Of a stretch of DNA of 64,000 nucleotides, positions 13,183 through 27,939 are shown piece by piece. The translations under genes and the position numbers were made by a program. Source of the stretch: Panonychus citri (lineage: Eukaryota; Arthropoda; Arachnida; Trombidiformes; Tetranychidae); the NCBI RefSeq assembly GCF_014898815.1, contig NW_026515501.1, positions 124,001 through 188,000 on the forward strand. Direction: 5' to 3'. Position 1 is the first letter of the stretch. Each line of letters starts with the position of its first letter. The notes under the pieces are model-generated. The model was not told the DNA's origin. It was given only the letters and a program-made list of their open reading frames with translations, and searched no databases.

Positions 13183-15854
13183 CTACCATATATCTTAACA
13201 ATTTTATTGTGAAAATATTTTTCAAAATCTAGAATAAACTTTCAACTTTCCAATTACCATTATGATGATGATGAATTGATATTCCAATGAAAACACAATT
13301 AAGCTAATTGTTAGATACAACAATTAGTGATTAAAACTCAAACAATCAGATAACTATTATTACGATTGATGATGATTAAAGTAAACGATCAAATGTTTAA
13401 AACCATTGAGATTAAAACAGTAAAACTTTAAAGAAGAGCAATTGATTTTTATCATAAAAGATACGATTAAATCAAGATGAAGGGATAACTTTGCCAACTC
13501 TTGACCAATGGCCATTAGTTGATGAAAAAGATGAAGTTTAACCATTAATTGACCATCAAACACTTAATAGGACTTAATCTTAATCAATCTTATCCATCAT
13601 TCGTGTTAATTACATTTTAAAATCTGTAAAATCACATATCAGAGTTTACTCACTTATTATTAACACTATTGACCATCATCTTCATCTCCGGATTGACCTA
13701 AAAGTTATATATCATTGATGTTTCATCCTCATCACTTTCATGTCTAATTTTTCCCCCTCCTCTTATTACTGTTTATTGCTCTTGCATCTTTGATAATAAT
13801 AATAGTGATGAGGATGATAAAATAAGCACATCGTGCATTGTAAATCAAAAGGAGGTGTAGTGGATCAAGATGAAGGTTAATTTTTTGATGGACATGAGCA
13901 TTCACTTTACCTGATTGATTGGTGATCCTTTAAACATCAACCTTATTATTTTTGCACAGGTAGGTCGATGATCTTACCTGATCATGTTGTCTTATATATT
14001 TATATGTGTTCTCATCCCTATTGATGAAGATGAAGATGAGGATCATCACCATCACCAAGAAATGAGAGGTTAAATGAGCTTAAATCAAGATTATCATCAA
14101 TTTTCATGTTAAGGATTAACGGAAAAAATTTAATTTCGTAATCAACAAAACTCAAAAGCCTAAACTAAAACTGAAAGAGTGACCAGTTTGATGAGGGTAA
14201 ACAGTTTAGCTTTGTTAATTGTTGATTAAATTAATTGATTTGTAAATTGCAACTGATTACATTCATCAGGTTGTTAAATTGATTCACTATCAAGTCAGTT
14301 AATTGTAATTGGCTAATAATTTAGATAAAGTTAATTGTTGTTTGTTGTTGTTGTTTCTGTTCAAAGTTTTACTGGTCATCCAATAGGGTCAATAATCTTG
14401 AGGTTAATTAGTTATGATTAATGAGAATAATCAAATTAATCAAGAACTTTTTCTTCCTTTCCCCCAATTTCCAACCTATTGAGATTTAATTGTAATGAGA
14501 TACATCAATTAAATTGTTGATCAAACTGTCAACTACAATTATCATTTAATCAATTCTCAATAGGGTTTACAGTTACATTTCACCTTTAGTTTTCTGGGTT
14601 GATTAAAGTAAAGTAAATTAGACTAAGATGATAAAAGATGACCAACAAGATAAGGATGATAATGGTCATCTAAGTGTACCAAGGGACATTGTGTCCAAAT
14701 CTAATTAAAATGTAATCAGTCAAATGGATTCATGATTCAATATTTTAATATGTATTAACATTGGATTCATGGTGATGGTCAAGTTTCTGGTCAACATGAT
14801 TACTCATCTTCATGTCACAATAGGTGACAATTTAATCCCATAATTATAATCCACTAGTATATTCATATCATCATCAATCTTATCAAATTTAATTACTTTA
14901 CGAGATTATTCAATTTCCATTGAGAATTAAATTACAGATTTAATTGAAAATCTAATTTCAATCTTGTTGGAACTTTTTTTCCTTCTAATTTTTTTTTCTC
15001 TTGATTTCGATTTTTTTTCCTCTCATTTCCTTTTCCTTTCTCGTCTCAATCCCATGTTATACATTGTTTCCAATAACTTTGATATTTTGTATTCAATTTA
15101 ATGGTTATCATGATGATGTTTATGAAATTATTTCCATCTGATATTAATTTATGTTCATGATAATGTCCATGGTAATAATAGTATCTCATATCTGAACAAT
15201 CATCAACAGAAATGAATCATAAATAACCTTTGTTATTATTTTCTTATGGAAATTCAATTCAATCTGATCTGTTCAATTGTTTCACTCTTTCAGTTTCATG
15301 GAAACTCAGAATCGTTGATCGAGATAATCGTTCATTGATAAAACCAAGATGAAGATTCAATTTGTACTTTGGATAATCTGATTTACTTTATTGATTGATA
15401 AATCTGACCAGTTAATTGATTGACAAGTTATCTGAGATATTGACCATTGATAAGTTGAAATAATCATCACGATTATTTGATTTTTCAACTGGTCAGTTTA
15501 ATTGTGAACAAAAATAGTAAAAAAAAAGTGTCCATTAAAAGTGGTTGAAGTTTAATCACGTTTTCTTTAATTGATAAGAAATTAGATTGACATTAAGTGT
15601 TACAATTAACAAAGAAATTAGATTTAATTATTGCTCATCATTGGTGCTATTAAAAAAAATCCCATCAAATCAATAAATGTCCAGAAAGATTATGTAACTA
15701 CCTTTGCTAATTTAAACACTGACCTCAACAACCAAATGATATTTGACCTCAAGTAAAATCATATTGACCAAATTGAAGGATCAGTTTTCATATAAATGAT
15801 AAAAGATAATTAATTTTGAATATTGATTGAGATTCAATCATGATAATACTTCAT

Positions 15855-15867
15855 TGACCAATGGTCA
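15855..15867. promoter_or_regulatory. Palindrome TGACCAATGGTCA
   Basis: Fourth perfect copy, inside the 15.4-17.2 kb stretch that also holds many TGACCA/TGGTCA half sites. Confidence 0.5.
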
Positions 15868-17822
15868 ATATACTTGAAGAGATAGTTGAAGATGAGATAA
15901 AAAGACTCTTGGGTCAATCATTATCAATTTCATTCTGACAAATAATGATAATAGAAAAAAAAACTTTTTCTACAATAGAGATGAAGAGAAAAAAATAAAT
16001 ACTGACCAGAAGAAGAAGAAAAGAAAAAAATATAAATTGTATTCTCAGTTTATCTCTTCTCTCTGAAGAAAATGATGAAGATGAAGGATTAGAAGAGAGA
16101 GAGACGAACAATGATGACCAGTGGATGAATGGAAAGATTTTGAAATAATATTGACCATTGAACGTTCAGGTAATAATATCAATATACACATAGAATCATC
16201 TTCATCCTCATCATATTTTCATCTCTTTGTTTGATTTACCTTTTTTTCTGATTCCATTCAATTCTAGTTCCAAGTATATATTATTATCGCTATTATACTT
16301 TGCTTGTATTGTTTGGGTGTTTCCATGATATATATTTTGGTGGTGGTCAGTGGTCACTACTTTTTCCTTTCTTAATTTTCTTTCATCTCAAAATCAATCA
16401 GATTTCCTACCTTATATAAGTATGTTTTTCTTATGGTCAGTTGAATGATTAACGGATTTTCGGGATTAATTACGTTTTATATTGATTCTTGTTTCTTTCT
16501 TTCTCTCAATTTGGATGAAAATTGTTTACCTTTTGATTGAATTAATTCTTGACCATTGAGGTGGAAAATTGTTCACAAAGTTAATCAAATGGTCAATTAA
16601 CTGTTCCAATCCTGTTGTTAATCAAAATTATGCCAATGGTAAGATTCTGATGAGTAGTTTATCATTGAAACACAATATTTACCTCTGATCTTCATGGTGA
16701 TGATGATTAGGTAAAGGAAATAAATAAACACCATGGTCAATGATTCCAATGGATAAAATAAACAAAAGGAAGTGGACACACAAGGATGAAATAATATACA
16801 TTTGGTATTATTAGAACAATATTATCATATCATTTATGATAATATTATCATGATCATGATCAAAAAAAAAGAAAGAGAAAGAGAGCTTGACCAATGTCCA
16901 CTTTGATATTTATCTTGTCTAATGGATATGAATACATATCAGATATTATGTTTTCTCTATGAATACCAGAAAAAGTTCAGGAAACTCTCGAATTGGAACC
17001 ATCGACATCTTTGTTATTACTGTTTCTTTTTTTCTACCCATATTTACACCATGAACCAGGGGGAGAAAGTTCCATGAGTAATTAAATATTTATCAGGAAA
17101 TTCTGACTGGAAAGAGAAACAAATTAGACTTCATGGTCTAACAGATCAGCACCTTTTCCCTCTCTTATTAGTAAATTGGTCAGTTCGATGCTATCTGTCA
17201 TCTGAATGTCTCTCTGAGTACTTGAAACACTTGAAACTGACCTTTGCCAGCGATGTATACACGATGTACTCAGGACAAATTTCCATGAAACTTTGATCAC
17301 TTCTGATTCTGTTATTATTACTTCATATTAATACTCCACTTGGTGAGTATGATTAACGATGATGATAAAAATAATTCACAAGGCAAAGTTACAAATGGAA
17401 ATCTATTGAAGTCAAAGGGATGATGAAAAATTAGAAGACCAAAGAAAAATGTCCAGTTGATTAAAGATGATTAACTGATTTACTCGAGAGACTATTTTTC
17501 CACAATACAATTTTCATCTTCATCTTGCTCATTTTCATCTTCATCATGTTGCTCAATCTTCATGCTACTTGTTTTGAACCTTTGGTGTATAAAGTGCAAT
17601 TTATAAACAGTTACCCAATCATTTTGCAGTTTCGTTGCAACTCATGTTGACCATGATGACCATCAGGATGATAATGATTATTATCTTCATCTCCTCCTTT
17701 TCTCCATGGCCATCAATCAAGTCTATTTTTCAATTCAGCCAACCATCAACACAGAAAATAGTTCAGTCTTTTATCACCATTGGACACTTTGGTATATCAA
17801 TGGAGGAGAAAGACACAAAAAT

Positions 17823-17848
17823 AGAGAGAGAGAGAGAGAGAGAGAGAG
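17823..17848. repeat. (GA)n microsatellite
   Basis: GA tract of about 26 bp. Confidence 0.9.
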
Positions 17849-20427
17849 TAAATCATCATCCTCATCCTCATCTTTTTGTATGGACAAAATTTCACTTCAA
17901 CTTTATCACTTGACAAGATAATCCATCTCAATAATCCATATGTAAATAATAGATTAACCATCTTAATAATCAATTCGAACGAGAGAAAAGTCCAAACCAA
18001 ATTAATTCTATCAACAATTAAATGTAATTCTTTTTCAATTCAATGCTACCAGATGATAACAGAAGGTGGCGCTATTATCTTTATAACCGATTCCAGAAAA
18101 TTATCTGAATTAATTAAAACCAAAAAACTTTTGGTTCGAAGGGAAAAAATTTCGAACTCAAATAGTTTTTCATTGGTTGAATTTCTCACAGAATTTCGTT
18201 ATCTTCTTATGGAAAAATTTCATGATGTTTGCAAACAACGAAAAAGAAAATAATATCAAATAGAATTTGGGAAAAATTTTGAATTCATATAATGTCTCTG
18301 AATTGATATCATCATCATCATCCATGAGCATCATGAAGAAGAAGATGATGATCATCTGAAACAAATGATTCTAAACCTGAATACTATTAAATTCCAAAGT
18401 GTTATTGCTTTATTTTTCTTTTTTTCCAAAGAAATAGAAAAATTTAACTTGAATTATCCTCGAAAATTTTCATCGAATTCATTGAGTTGAAACTTTTTGT
18501 GGAAAAAGAAGAAAAAAAATCCAATTTTCTTCTCAGAACTTTTCACCTTACAGAATAATCATTATCTCATGATGATCATTAATATGGATAAATAATGATT
18601 TTATAATCTTCGACAATTCAAAAGCAATGATTCAAGAAGAAGCAAAAAAAACAATGAACATTTAGGATTCCAATGTTATCTTCATGAAACCATCAGTAAA
18701 TTCATGATTTTCTAGATGCAATCAACTAAAATTAATTGATTTCATGGGTAAATGATTAAAATAGTATTAATAATCATCATCATTAATTATAATCTACTAA
18801 AAATCTACATGATTTTTTTTCCTTCAGATTTACATTAGATTTAAATGAATTAATTGTTACCCTGATTCACTTGACACCATTTAATTGTTTTCGCAACATT
18901 TTTTTCCTAACACGTTAACACGTTACAACCAAAATACATGATACATTTATTTAAACTCACGTTCAATCATGAACCTGATGAATATTATCATGAAACTATC
19001 ATCAGAATGAGAGAGAAAATATAAATTCTGAGTCCATTGTTTTCACCATCATGTTGAGAATCATGATTCTTATCGTTTGATTGTACTCAAGTTCATGGAT
19101 AACCATTGATGGTGGTCAGTTTAAAGAGGATCCAAGCAATTAATTAATTAAGGCAATTAATTAAATCAGGGTAACACGTTGGTCACAATCAACGTTATAA
19201 TATTAACCATGAAAATCATGTTTTAATCCTTATCATTGATTTAAATCTCAACTTAATTTTTAAAAAACAAACAAAATGAACTAATAAAAATTTCATTGGT
19301 CAGTTTTTGATTTCTATCACTGACCAATCCTTTTTAATTGTTGATCAAATGATTAAAGTGTTTGAAAAAACGTTTATCCAACAGTAAATTAATCATAATC
19401 ATCATCCATCAGTTAATCAGTCATTTAGATTGTTGAAATTTCATCTACCATCCTAGTAGATGAATTCAACTCATCATCAAATCATCAACAGATTAGCATC
19501 CGCATCACCATTAAAACCAAAGTGTTAACCAATTACTAAATTATCAACAATTAAAAGGTGAGGTTATCAATATCATCAGCCCGTTACTATTAATAATGAT
19601 AAGAGGAAACAGTTTAAGTTGATTAGTTTTGAAGGAAATCTCTCTCTTCATGTTAATTAGAGTTCACAAGATGGATAACAATATGATCTAGATTATATTT
19701 GAATATGAATTTATCATGATGATGATAATATGCAAATGAGAGTCACTCCCTTTTATTTACATCTTAAACTGACCATCAAATAGCCATTGATTTGACCAAC
19801 GAATCATTTTGATAAATATAACCAACAAGGTGCAAAAGTTTAAGATGATTAAGTGAAAATTTCGTTGCGTTTTTTTTTCTTGGTGGTGAGTTGATCAAAT
19901 CACGGATCGAATTGGTGATTATCATCATCATCATCAACACTCTGCCACTTGATTAGATTTTGATAACATGGTTTTTTGATGATGTTTCATGATGATGGAT
20001 CTGAAAACCTAACCCATTTTTTTGCTGTTCATCTTCATCATGATGCTCATTCAATGTTCATCATCATCATCATCATCTTCATGGTAAATCATTTTTATAT
20101 AATAATAATACAATAAGATGCTAATAATAGTTGAAAACAGTTACATGAATCATTTTTCATCAACTTTTCTTTCCCTTGATTGTTACCGGTTAATTGTTAT
20201 CATGTTACAGTTATGATATGACTGATTAAGAAGCTTTTTCAATCTCTTGTTATTTTTAATCATCAATTTGAACACGATTATCATTATATTTCAATCTTAT
20301 TGTTGTTAATCTGATTCAAATTGATAATCTCATTTTGTCTCATTGATCAGAGTTAATTTTACATTTGCTAATAATAAGATTGTATAATTGTACAAACTCA
20401 ATTAAATCATTACAACAATTTAAACTG

Positions 20428-20448
20428 GAGAGAGAGAGAGAGAGAGAG
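20428..20448. repeat. (GA)n microsatellite
   Basis: GA tract of about 21 bp. Confidence 0.9.
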
Positions 20449-20841
20449 TAAAGGAAAATGGTTGATACTGATTAAATTGCCACGATGATGATAATTGAAA
20501 TCAAATGTTGATTCTGATATTAATTAAATTAATGGGAAAGATACAACAATTGAAATGCATTCAAGTTAAATAAATTGACACGTACTTTTTTTTACTCTAA
20601 GTGGTGTTACCATTATAATCAAGTATCATCATCATCATCAGCATACTCATCTTCATCCTCATCAGGATGAGTAGTTATCCTTTCACCAGAGAGACTGAGA
20701 GACAAGGATGATGATGATGATGATGAAGTAGAAAGCATCATCTTGTACAAAGACAAGGGGATGGTAATAAAAGGAAAGGCAAAAACAAGGTAAAGATGAA
20801 GATGAGGATGAGGATGAAAAAAAAGGAACAAGGATTTTGAT

Positions 20842-21072
20842 TTAATAGTGTAGTTCTTGAGGGGAATCACGTTTATTATCATCATCATCTTCGTCTTCAT
20901 CAACATTATCAACAACTACACAAGGGAAACGCTGCCAAAGGCAAAGGTGCTCACATAGGGATGAAGATGATTCCGCAAGGTAACTAAGGTATATATCTAC
21001 CTTTCCCTCCCTCCTCTCATCCTTGTGCTCCTTGAGGCGGTGTTGATCCACCCTCTTAAACAAGGCGTTCAT
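20842..21072 (-). CDS. Hypothetical 76-aa protein, doubtful
   Basis: Open frame from an ATG in the context GAAATGA to TAA. Residues 1-56 have mixed composition, including Lys/Arg/Glu near the start and a Cys-containing segment with the motif LCEHLCLWQRFPC. The rest is an acidic Asp/Glu run produced by GAT/GAC trinucleotide repeats. The DNA is richer in G and C than its flanks, which is why it is listed. No signal peptide, membrane segment or known domain is visible, and no splice sites or polyadenylation signal clearly belong to it. It may be a fragment of a spliced gene or simply chance. Function unknown. Confidence 0.22.
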   Translation of the reverse strand: MNALFKRVDQHRLKEHKDERREGKVDIYLSYLAESSSSLCEHLCLWQRFPCVVVDNVDEDEDDDDNKRDSPQELHY

Positions 21073-22877
21073 TTCAATACTAACTAGTTACAGGGAATCA
21101 ATGTAAAGGTAAAAATTAGTTTCTTCTCCTTGTATATTAAGTTAGTAAAGGTAAAGAAAATGCTATGTTTTAACCATTAAAACAAATCTTTCAATGTGAT
21201 AGACACGATTTTCACTATTTACTTTCATTGTTATAACATTTTTCATCATCTTCATCCTTATCTTGATACTTCATCTTCAATATCAATCTCTTAAATCTTG
21301 AATTACCTTGTTAATCAATGTTACAAATCACAATATATAAAAAACTGTTCAATTGTTAACACTGAGAAAAGGTGATCAGATTTAACACAAGAAATTATCT
21401 CATTTTAAAATGATTGTAAATGATGATAGAAAGATGATAATGATGATAAGATACTTATCAGGTGATAACAGTCAATCATGATAGAAATTCACTGATTTTA
21501 TCATGAAATAAATGAAAGTGAAAACAAGATTGATTCAATTGTTGATCATTTGATTTTTGAAATTGTAAATAATCAAAGAGATGCGGATGATCAATGAACT
21601 TGAAAGCCAACTGATAATTAGATGTTCATTCATTGTGATGATAAAAATCATCATGAATTTAAAAAGAAATTATAATTTTGAGGATAAACAGATAAAGTAA
21701 ATAATATTATGATGATATGGAAGATAATTGGTAAAAAATGGGAGAGATTAGGATAAAGATGCAAAGGGATTTACAAGACAATCGCTAAATCCGGGATAAC
21801 GTTTCTTAAGGACGAAGAGGAAAAAAAATATATTTCATTTTTTCACCAGCAACAACTGATAATTTCACCAAAGAAGATGATGAAATGATCATGTTATCAT
21901 CATCTTTATCATCACACTCTTCAATTTAACAGAGAAGATGAGAGAGAGAGAGAGAGAGAGATGATGAAGATAATGATGATGGTGATGATGATAGGGAATT
22001 CATGCCTTGAAGGTGAATGGAAAAGACAACAACATGTAATAATTTTTTTTGACGATAATGATAATAATCATTAGGAAGATGAGGAAAGAAAGAGAATATG
22101 AGAGAGAATTTCTATCTTGAAGATGATGAGGATGAAAAAGAAAGGAAGAAAAAAGTTCATTGGTAAAACATGTTTGCTGTTGATTTGTTGTCTATTTAAT
22201 CATTACCTTGATTATAATTTCACTTTCACCTTATCATCAACTCTCAGCATCTCAGATGATTATCAACAAAAAAACTTGAATCAACAACTTGTTGTATTAT
22301 TATTATTATTATATTATCATGTTTATCATTATCAACAATCAGGTAACATTATTGTTCATGTTGATAATGAACAATGTTGATTAGTATTAACGAGTAAATG
22401 ATTTTTTCCTTTCAATTTCTTAATCTTAATCATCTTAATCATTATCATCATCGCCGCTTGTTTATCTCATCAGTTCCTCTCCTTGTATCTCTGTTATTAT
22501 CTTACTTATATATAAATTATATTAGAAAAGTCTTGTTGTTGATTAGTTAATCATCTAAAGGTAATAATTGTAAACTTAATTTACTACCTTAACTTTTGAT
22601 TGTTGATTTAATCATGATGAGGTTGCTGGTGATGCTGATTGTGTCTTCCATTCATAAACTGATGATAATAATAAAATAGTTTCAATTTTAATGATCAATT
22701 CATGTTGATTGGAATCTTTTTTTTTCTCTCTCTCTCTCCTTATCATTAACTATTAATATTTGCAATCAACGATATTTGTATTTAAATTGTTGATTGTATT
22801 CTAGGAAAAAGGTGAAACAACAATCAACAGGATATGTAAGAGGATCTCGGTGGGAAATAAACTAACCCACTGATTAC

Positions 22878-23087
22878 ATGGATTATTATTTGCGATGTTT
22901 TAAGATTTGGTTGTTTAAGAAGTTTCGAGACTTCGAACTTTATTTTCCGATCATTGATCAGCTGATTCATGGAATTTACTACGGTGAATTTCCAGAATTT
23001 AGAACAAGCCATTACATTCTAATAATAATGGTCAATTATTTATTTGCGATTGTTTTTAATAATTTTTTCATCGAAATGAAACTTTAA
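22878..23087 (+). CDS. Possible orphan coding exon, 69 codons
   Basis: The frame runs from ATG to TAA and encodes a mixed aromatic and charged sequence followed by a hydrophobic segment near the C-terminus (around residues 48-62) that could span a membrane. Upstream, ATCAACAG at about 22823-22830 looks like a splice acceptor, so this might be the last exon of a spliced gene rather than a complete one. Composition differs from the surrounding repeats because it contains Cys, Trp, Pro and Gly. I do not recognise the family. It could also be a decayed gene fragment. Confidence 0.22.
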   Translation: MDYYLRCFKIWLFKKFRDFELYFPIIDQLIHGIYYGEFPEFRTSHYILIIMVNYLFAIVFNNFFIEMKL

Positions 23088-26000
23088 GCAAAAGTTTCAT
23101 TGCCAATAACAAATTCAATTCCATGAAATATTTTCCTCTATTTTTGGTGAATTGCTATTAAAATTCAAGTGGGAATCACCCTGATTATCGTGTTTCGTGG
23201 TAATCATAGTTTCACAATTGAATCATTGTCAATAGGATGGCACGTACTCTCTTTCAATGGGTTACCCAATACACACCCTGTAAAATGGTAAATGCAAATA
23301 TCTAGAGGAAAAGAAAATTCGAATTTCAAATTTCGAAAAAAAAAACATTTGGAAATATATTTATATAAATTTCTTGGTTTTTCTATTACACTGGGAAATA
23401 TCCGGTTAGCATATTGAGATTTGATTTCATCTACGAATCACAAACAGAAGAAGCAGTAAAAGGAAACCAGGATAATATAAAATTCAGCGTAATTTTCACC
23501 AAAGTTACACGATAAATATTCACAAAGAGAGAGAGAGAGAGAGAAAGAGTTGATGAAGATTCGGATGGAGGCAAAGAAAGAGGAAACTCAAGAAGCAAAA
23601 CTGATTCCCACTGAGTTGAAATTCTTAACCTTTTCCCTGCAGAATTGTGAGTAACATTTCATGTTCTTGAGGTAAATAATAATATGGATAATAATAGTTT
23701 CCATGTCAATAGATATACATGATAATTCACCATGTGAGCAACATTGAAGATGCTAACAAGGTGAGAGAGAGAGAGAGTTTACTATTGAGCAGAAAGAGAG
23801 AGAGAGAGAGATAGAGAGAAATGTGAACAAAAAATTTCTCTTTTTTTCTCCCATACAATCGCATGAGAATTCAGTTGAGAACAAGAATTTTATTCAATTG
23901 TAATCGATTCGTTTTCTATTTCATTCTTTCCCTTTCTTATCCAATCCAATCCCCACCCCGACTGCGGTTCGATGAGTTTCTCTCCCTTTTCTCATTGTTC
24001 ATTTTTCTCATGCAAACTAAGGTGAAACCCCCCTTCGAACTTAGAATGGAAAAAGCCAGAAAAAAAGTTCTGCTCCATGAGAGGAAACAGCAAAATCGAC
24101 ATGAAACCAAAGATGAATGCTAAATATGTATTAATGTACCATGTAAGATGAATTCACAATGAGAAATTATTCAGAACTCTTGATATCATGAACTTTTTTA
24201 TCTGTAGGCTATTCATTAGTTTCCCATGAAATTTTCTTCCATGATCAATATCAAGATTCCCTGATTAATGGTTAGTAAATTGTTGCTCTCATTTAATAAC
24301 AATCAGAAACATAAACCCAATCCATATCGTAGATTCTTAGTTAACTTATCGTAACTAATCAGAATTTATCGAACCTCCGAAGAAAATAGTTCGTAGCTAA
24401 AAAAGTTCTAAGAAAAAAAGTTTCGAATTTTAATCCAATTAAAAAGCACAAGAATATTAATTAGAATGGAAATTTTTTCTCTTCTCCCATGAGATTTTTT
24501 ATTCTTTTTTCCTTCATTCAGAATCAAGAATAAAACTGAGATTTAACAGTGAACTAATCAGAGAAAAGCTTATTAATCATCGACTGGGTTGATTGATTAG
24601 TTGATTAACTTGATAACAATTGGAAAGAAAAATAATCCAATCCAATTACATTAATTATCCCATAGGGTTGATTTTAAATCATTTCTCTCAGTCAACTAAT
24701 AATTGAGAAAATGAATGAAAAAATTGCCATTTAATCAATCAACAATTAGGTTAATTGTGATTTATCTGATATAATGAACAATTTAACTTTGCGTTATAAT
24801 ATCACAATTAACTGAGTTTCTTGTAATTATCACCAACAGTTAATCAATAATTGAAATTGAAACAAATGAATCAACTTACATATCCAATTTATGTTGATAA
24901 ACATAAAAGGATAAATTTCATTTCCATGTAACAAAAATCATAATTAATTAATTCATTTGTTATTATTATTATTGTAATCTAATAGTAACATGTAATTGCT
25001 ATCAATAGTTGATGATGATTAGGAAGATGATGATGATGCTATTAGCACCTATCCCTAAAGATGAGATTACCTTTAATTATCTGAAACTTTATTATTACAC
25101 CTTTTGATTAATTACAATAATCAGAAGACATTAAAACCCATTATCATGATAAAAGTTGAAATAATAACATATTACATTCATAATCATTATCATTTGAAAT
25201 GATCATCATCATGATAATCAAGCAACTTAATCATGAAATTTTCTTGTTTCAAATTATTTCAATTTTGTTTCTCATCCCTCAATCAACAATAATAATCATT
25301 TAATAAACTAAATGTACTAATCTTATGGTGTGGGCATATCTTATCATTAAGATGATGAAGTTGATTATCTTGATAGGATATTCAAGTTAGTTCATTAAGA
25401 TTATCTTAAATTAATTAGATTATTAATCATAATGATAATTTAATGTTGAAGCAAGAAAAGGGTTTTTTTTGAGTGACATACATTATCTGATTAAATGGTT
25501 TTCCAATTAAGACAAAGTCAACAACAAGAAATGGTGATGATGAGGATGTCAGAGAGTTTCTCTTGTTATCCTTGCCCTGGTTCATCCCCTGAAAACAAAA
25601 TGATAATCTCAGGGTGACTTTCATGGGACATTTGATGACTAAACGGAAGTGACAGTTAAAAGATGATGAAAAAAAAGAGGATGTTGATGATAGGGTGATG
25701 ATTATGATGATGACATGGAGGAGGATGAAGAGGCTAAGGCGAGGGTTAAATGTTATCCTTGATTTTTTTTTGTCAGAATCTCTTTGAATTCCCATGAATA
25801 ATGATGATAATAATTATGAATCCATTTTGAATTAAGAAGAAAAAAATATCATCTCAGTTTGAAACAATTATGATTAGTTAATTGTTAATTAGCAGCGAAA
25901 ATTGTTCAGAAAAGTTTCCATGTAACAATAAACAAGGAAAAATAAACAACAATTTTTACAATTAAATTTCCACTAATTAATTTACTTTGCAATTAAATTC

Positions 26001-27817
26001 ATTAAATGAATTTAAAAATTTCCTTTCCTTCCTTATTTTTATATTATATTTATATTAACGAGAAAGCTAAATTACTCTTAATTGTTGATTATTATTAACT
26101 ATTATCATGGCAGCACTAAAGACCATAATCCTTAATCTTAATCCTTAATCTTAATAATCTGGATAATGTACTTGTGATATTAGTAATTATGATTCCAATT
26201 GATTAAAGTTAATTGTTGAAAGATGAAGGATCAAGATTAAGATGTACATCCTAATGGGTGGAGTGGTGAAAAGTATCAAATTAAATAGTTTGCGAGTCCG
26301 TTAATTATGATACAATGATTAGCGATTGTGAATAATTATCATCATTATCATCATCTAATCAGCTATTGGTGACTTTTCAATACACACATTAACCACTCCC
26401 TGTATGTTTACCTTTATATTTACTCAGGTAATCACCTCACCTTTATGAGAGTGAAAAATGTTGATAGACTTGAATTGATGGTGATAAACATTCATCTTGA
26501 ATAATGAGACAAACTTTTTAATGATTATCTTTTTTTTACCTTGAGAATTAACTATTCACATGGATATAAGATACAAGTATCATCTTTATCATCATCATCA
26601 TGATGATCCCTTGAAAAACAGGGAAGCAAATGATGAAGACAAAGATGAAGATGATCATGATGATCATCTGTAAACCCTTAAGGATAAAACATGAACATAA
26701 AAGTGTAAATTGTGATTGAATGATTTATTGATCTGATGATGTATGGTGATGAGGATGCTACACCTTCATTCATTTGCTTCAATAAATTATGTTGATTGTC
26801 ATTAAGAGTCTCGAGAAAAACAAAACAATCATTTGAATAACATATAAATTAAGGTTATTTATTTATCAATGTAATCAAAATAGTTTCAACTGAATTAACT
26901 AAATATAATAATCATATCATGTTGATTGTAATTGTTGATACATTTGTTGATTTTAAATTTTTCTTGTTTACAATTTAACTGGAAACTTTAATCACTCTGG
27001 ATGAACAGTGTAACGATTTATTATTTAGGCAAAGTTAATCATAACCTTTAGTTTTTCAATTGATTAATATTTTTTTTTGATACAATTAAACAGAATTGAA
27101 TTTAATTGCTGGTTTATTGATGAGAAAAAAATATCATCAACAATTTAAATTGATTTGGAACATTTTTCTCACTATTAAGTGAAGTTGATTGTTGACTTGA
27201 ATTTGCATTCACATGTGAACAGTTTTGGTTGTAAGATTTTGAAAAAAAATCCATTGACAATTTTGATTGATTTTTGTTTTTCGCTAATCATAATTGAATT
27301 AATTGTTTATACAATCAATTGACAATTGTATCGTTAACACTTTGCAGATGATGATAGTTTACTTTTATCACCTTAGCTTGTGAATTGGGAGCACGATTTT
27401 CTTGTTATCTTGTTAGCATCTTTTTCGGTTAATTCATTAACCATCCACACACTAGGAGCATCTTCATCCTTGACCACCATATTATCATCATCAATTTATC
27501 GGCATCAGTAAAAGAGATGGACAAACAGTAATCCCGCAGGTTTATGATCTTTGTTAAAAAATTTTCTGACCATTGCAAGTTTTTCAATTACTTTTTCTCT
27601 TCTTCCAATAATAACAACAATAACAGCTGACAAACACTCGGACTCTTGACCATCATCATCACTCAGCCCTAAAGGCGTTAAGTTAATATACAGGAAAAAG
27701 TGGTCTGTTCATCCAGAGAAATGAGTGTTTGCATTACAACCTTAGCACGTTCGAAGTGTTTTTCTGTATAATTACTTTTTGCTTTTCGAGCAAACGAAAA
27801 AAAGCTCTATTCTATCG

Positions 27818-27841
27818 TCTCTCTCTCTCTCTCTCTCTCTT
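27818..27841. repeat. (CT)n microsatellite
   Basis: CT tract of about 24 bp, about 100 bp left of the MITE. Confidence 0.9.
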
Positions 27842-27939
27842 CCAGGTAACCTCTTTACCTGTGTATTTACTTGCATCTCTTGCTGTGCTAATTGATCATC
27901 CGTTTTCCCTATGGCAATTTACTGTCAATAGTTATTATA

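Larger units (their letters stand above)
10682..17634. other. Non-coding AT-rich region with palindrome cluster
   Basis: No gene is supported. At 10967-11620 both strands are rich in TCC/TCATCC and GAGGAA tracts, which create acidic or Ser-rich spurious frames. From about 12.4 to 17.2 kb the words TGACCA and TGGTCA are unusually common, including four perfect copies of TGACCAWTGGTCA that are listed separately. Confidence 0.6.
17635..20841. other. AT-rich region, microsatellites, no supported gene
   Basis: Contains (GA)n at 17823-17848 and 20428-20448 and GAT/ATC runs. An open frame ending at 18253 has a last third, read from an internal ATG near 18055, that is less repetitive than most local frames. 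It has no domain, promoter or splice support, so I do not call it a gene. Confidence 0.55.
21073..27937. other. AT-rich region without a supported gene
   Basis: Non-coding sequence with GA/CT tracts at 21941-21961, 23526-23543, about 23762-23777, about 23798-23818 and 27818-27841, and many ATC/GAT runs. Apart from one doubtful frame at 22878-23087, the open frames are low-complexity or antisense to trinucleotide repeats. A frame at 22117-22380 has a Lys/Arg-rich start, a hydrophobic stretch and CAG|GTAACA near 22341, so a first exon cannot be excluded. Confidence 0.55.
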
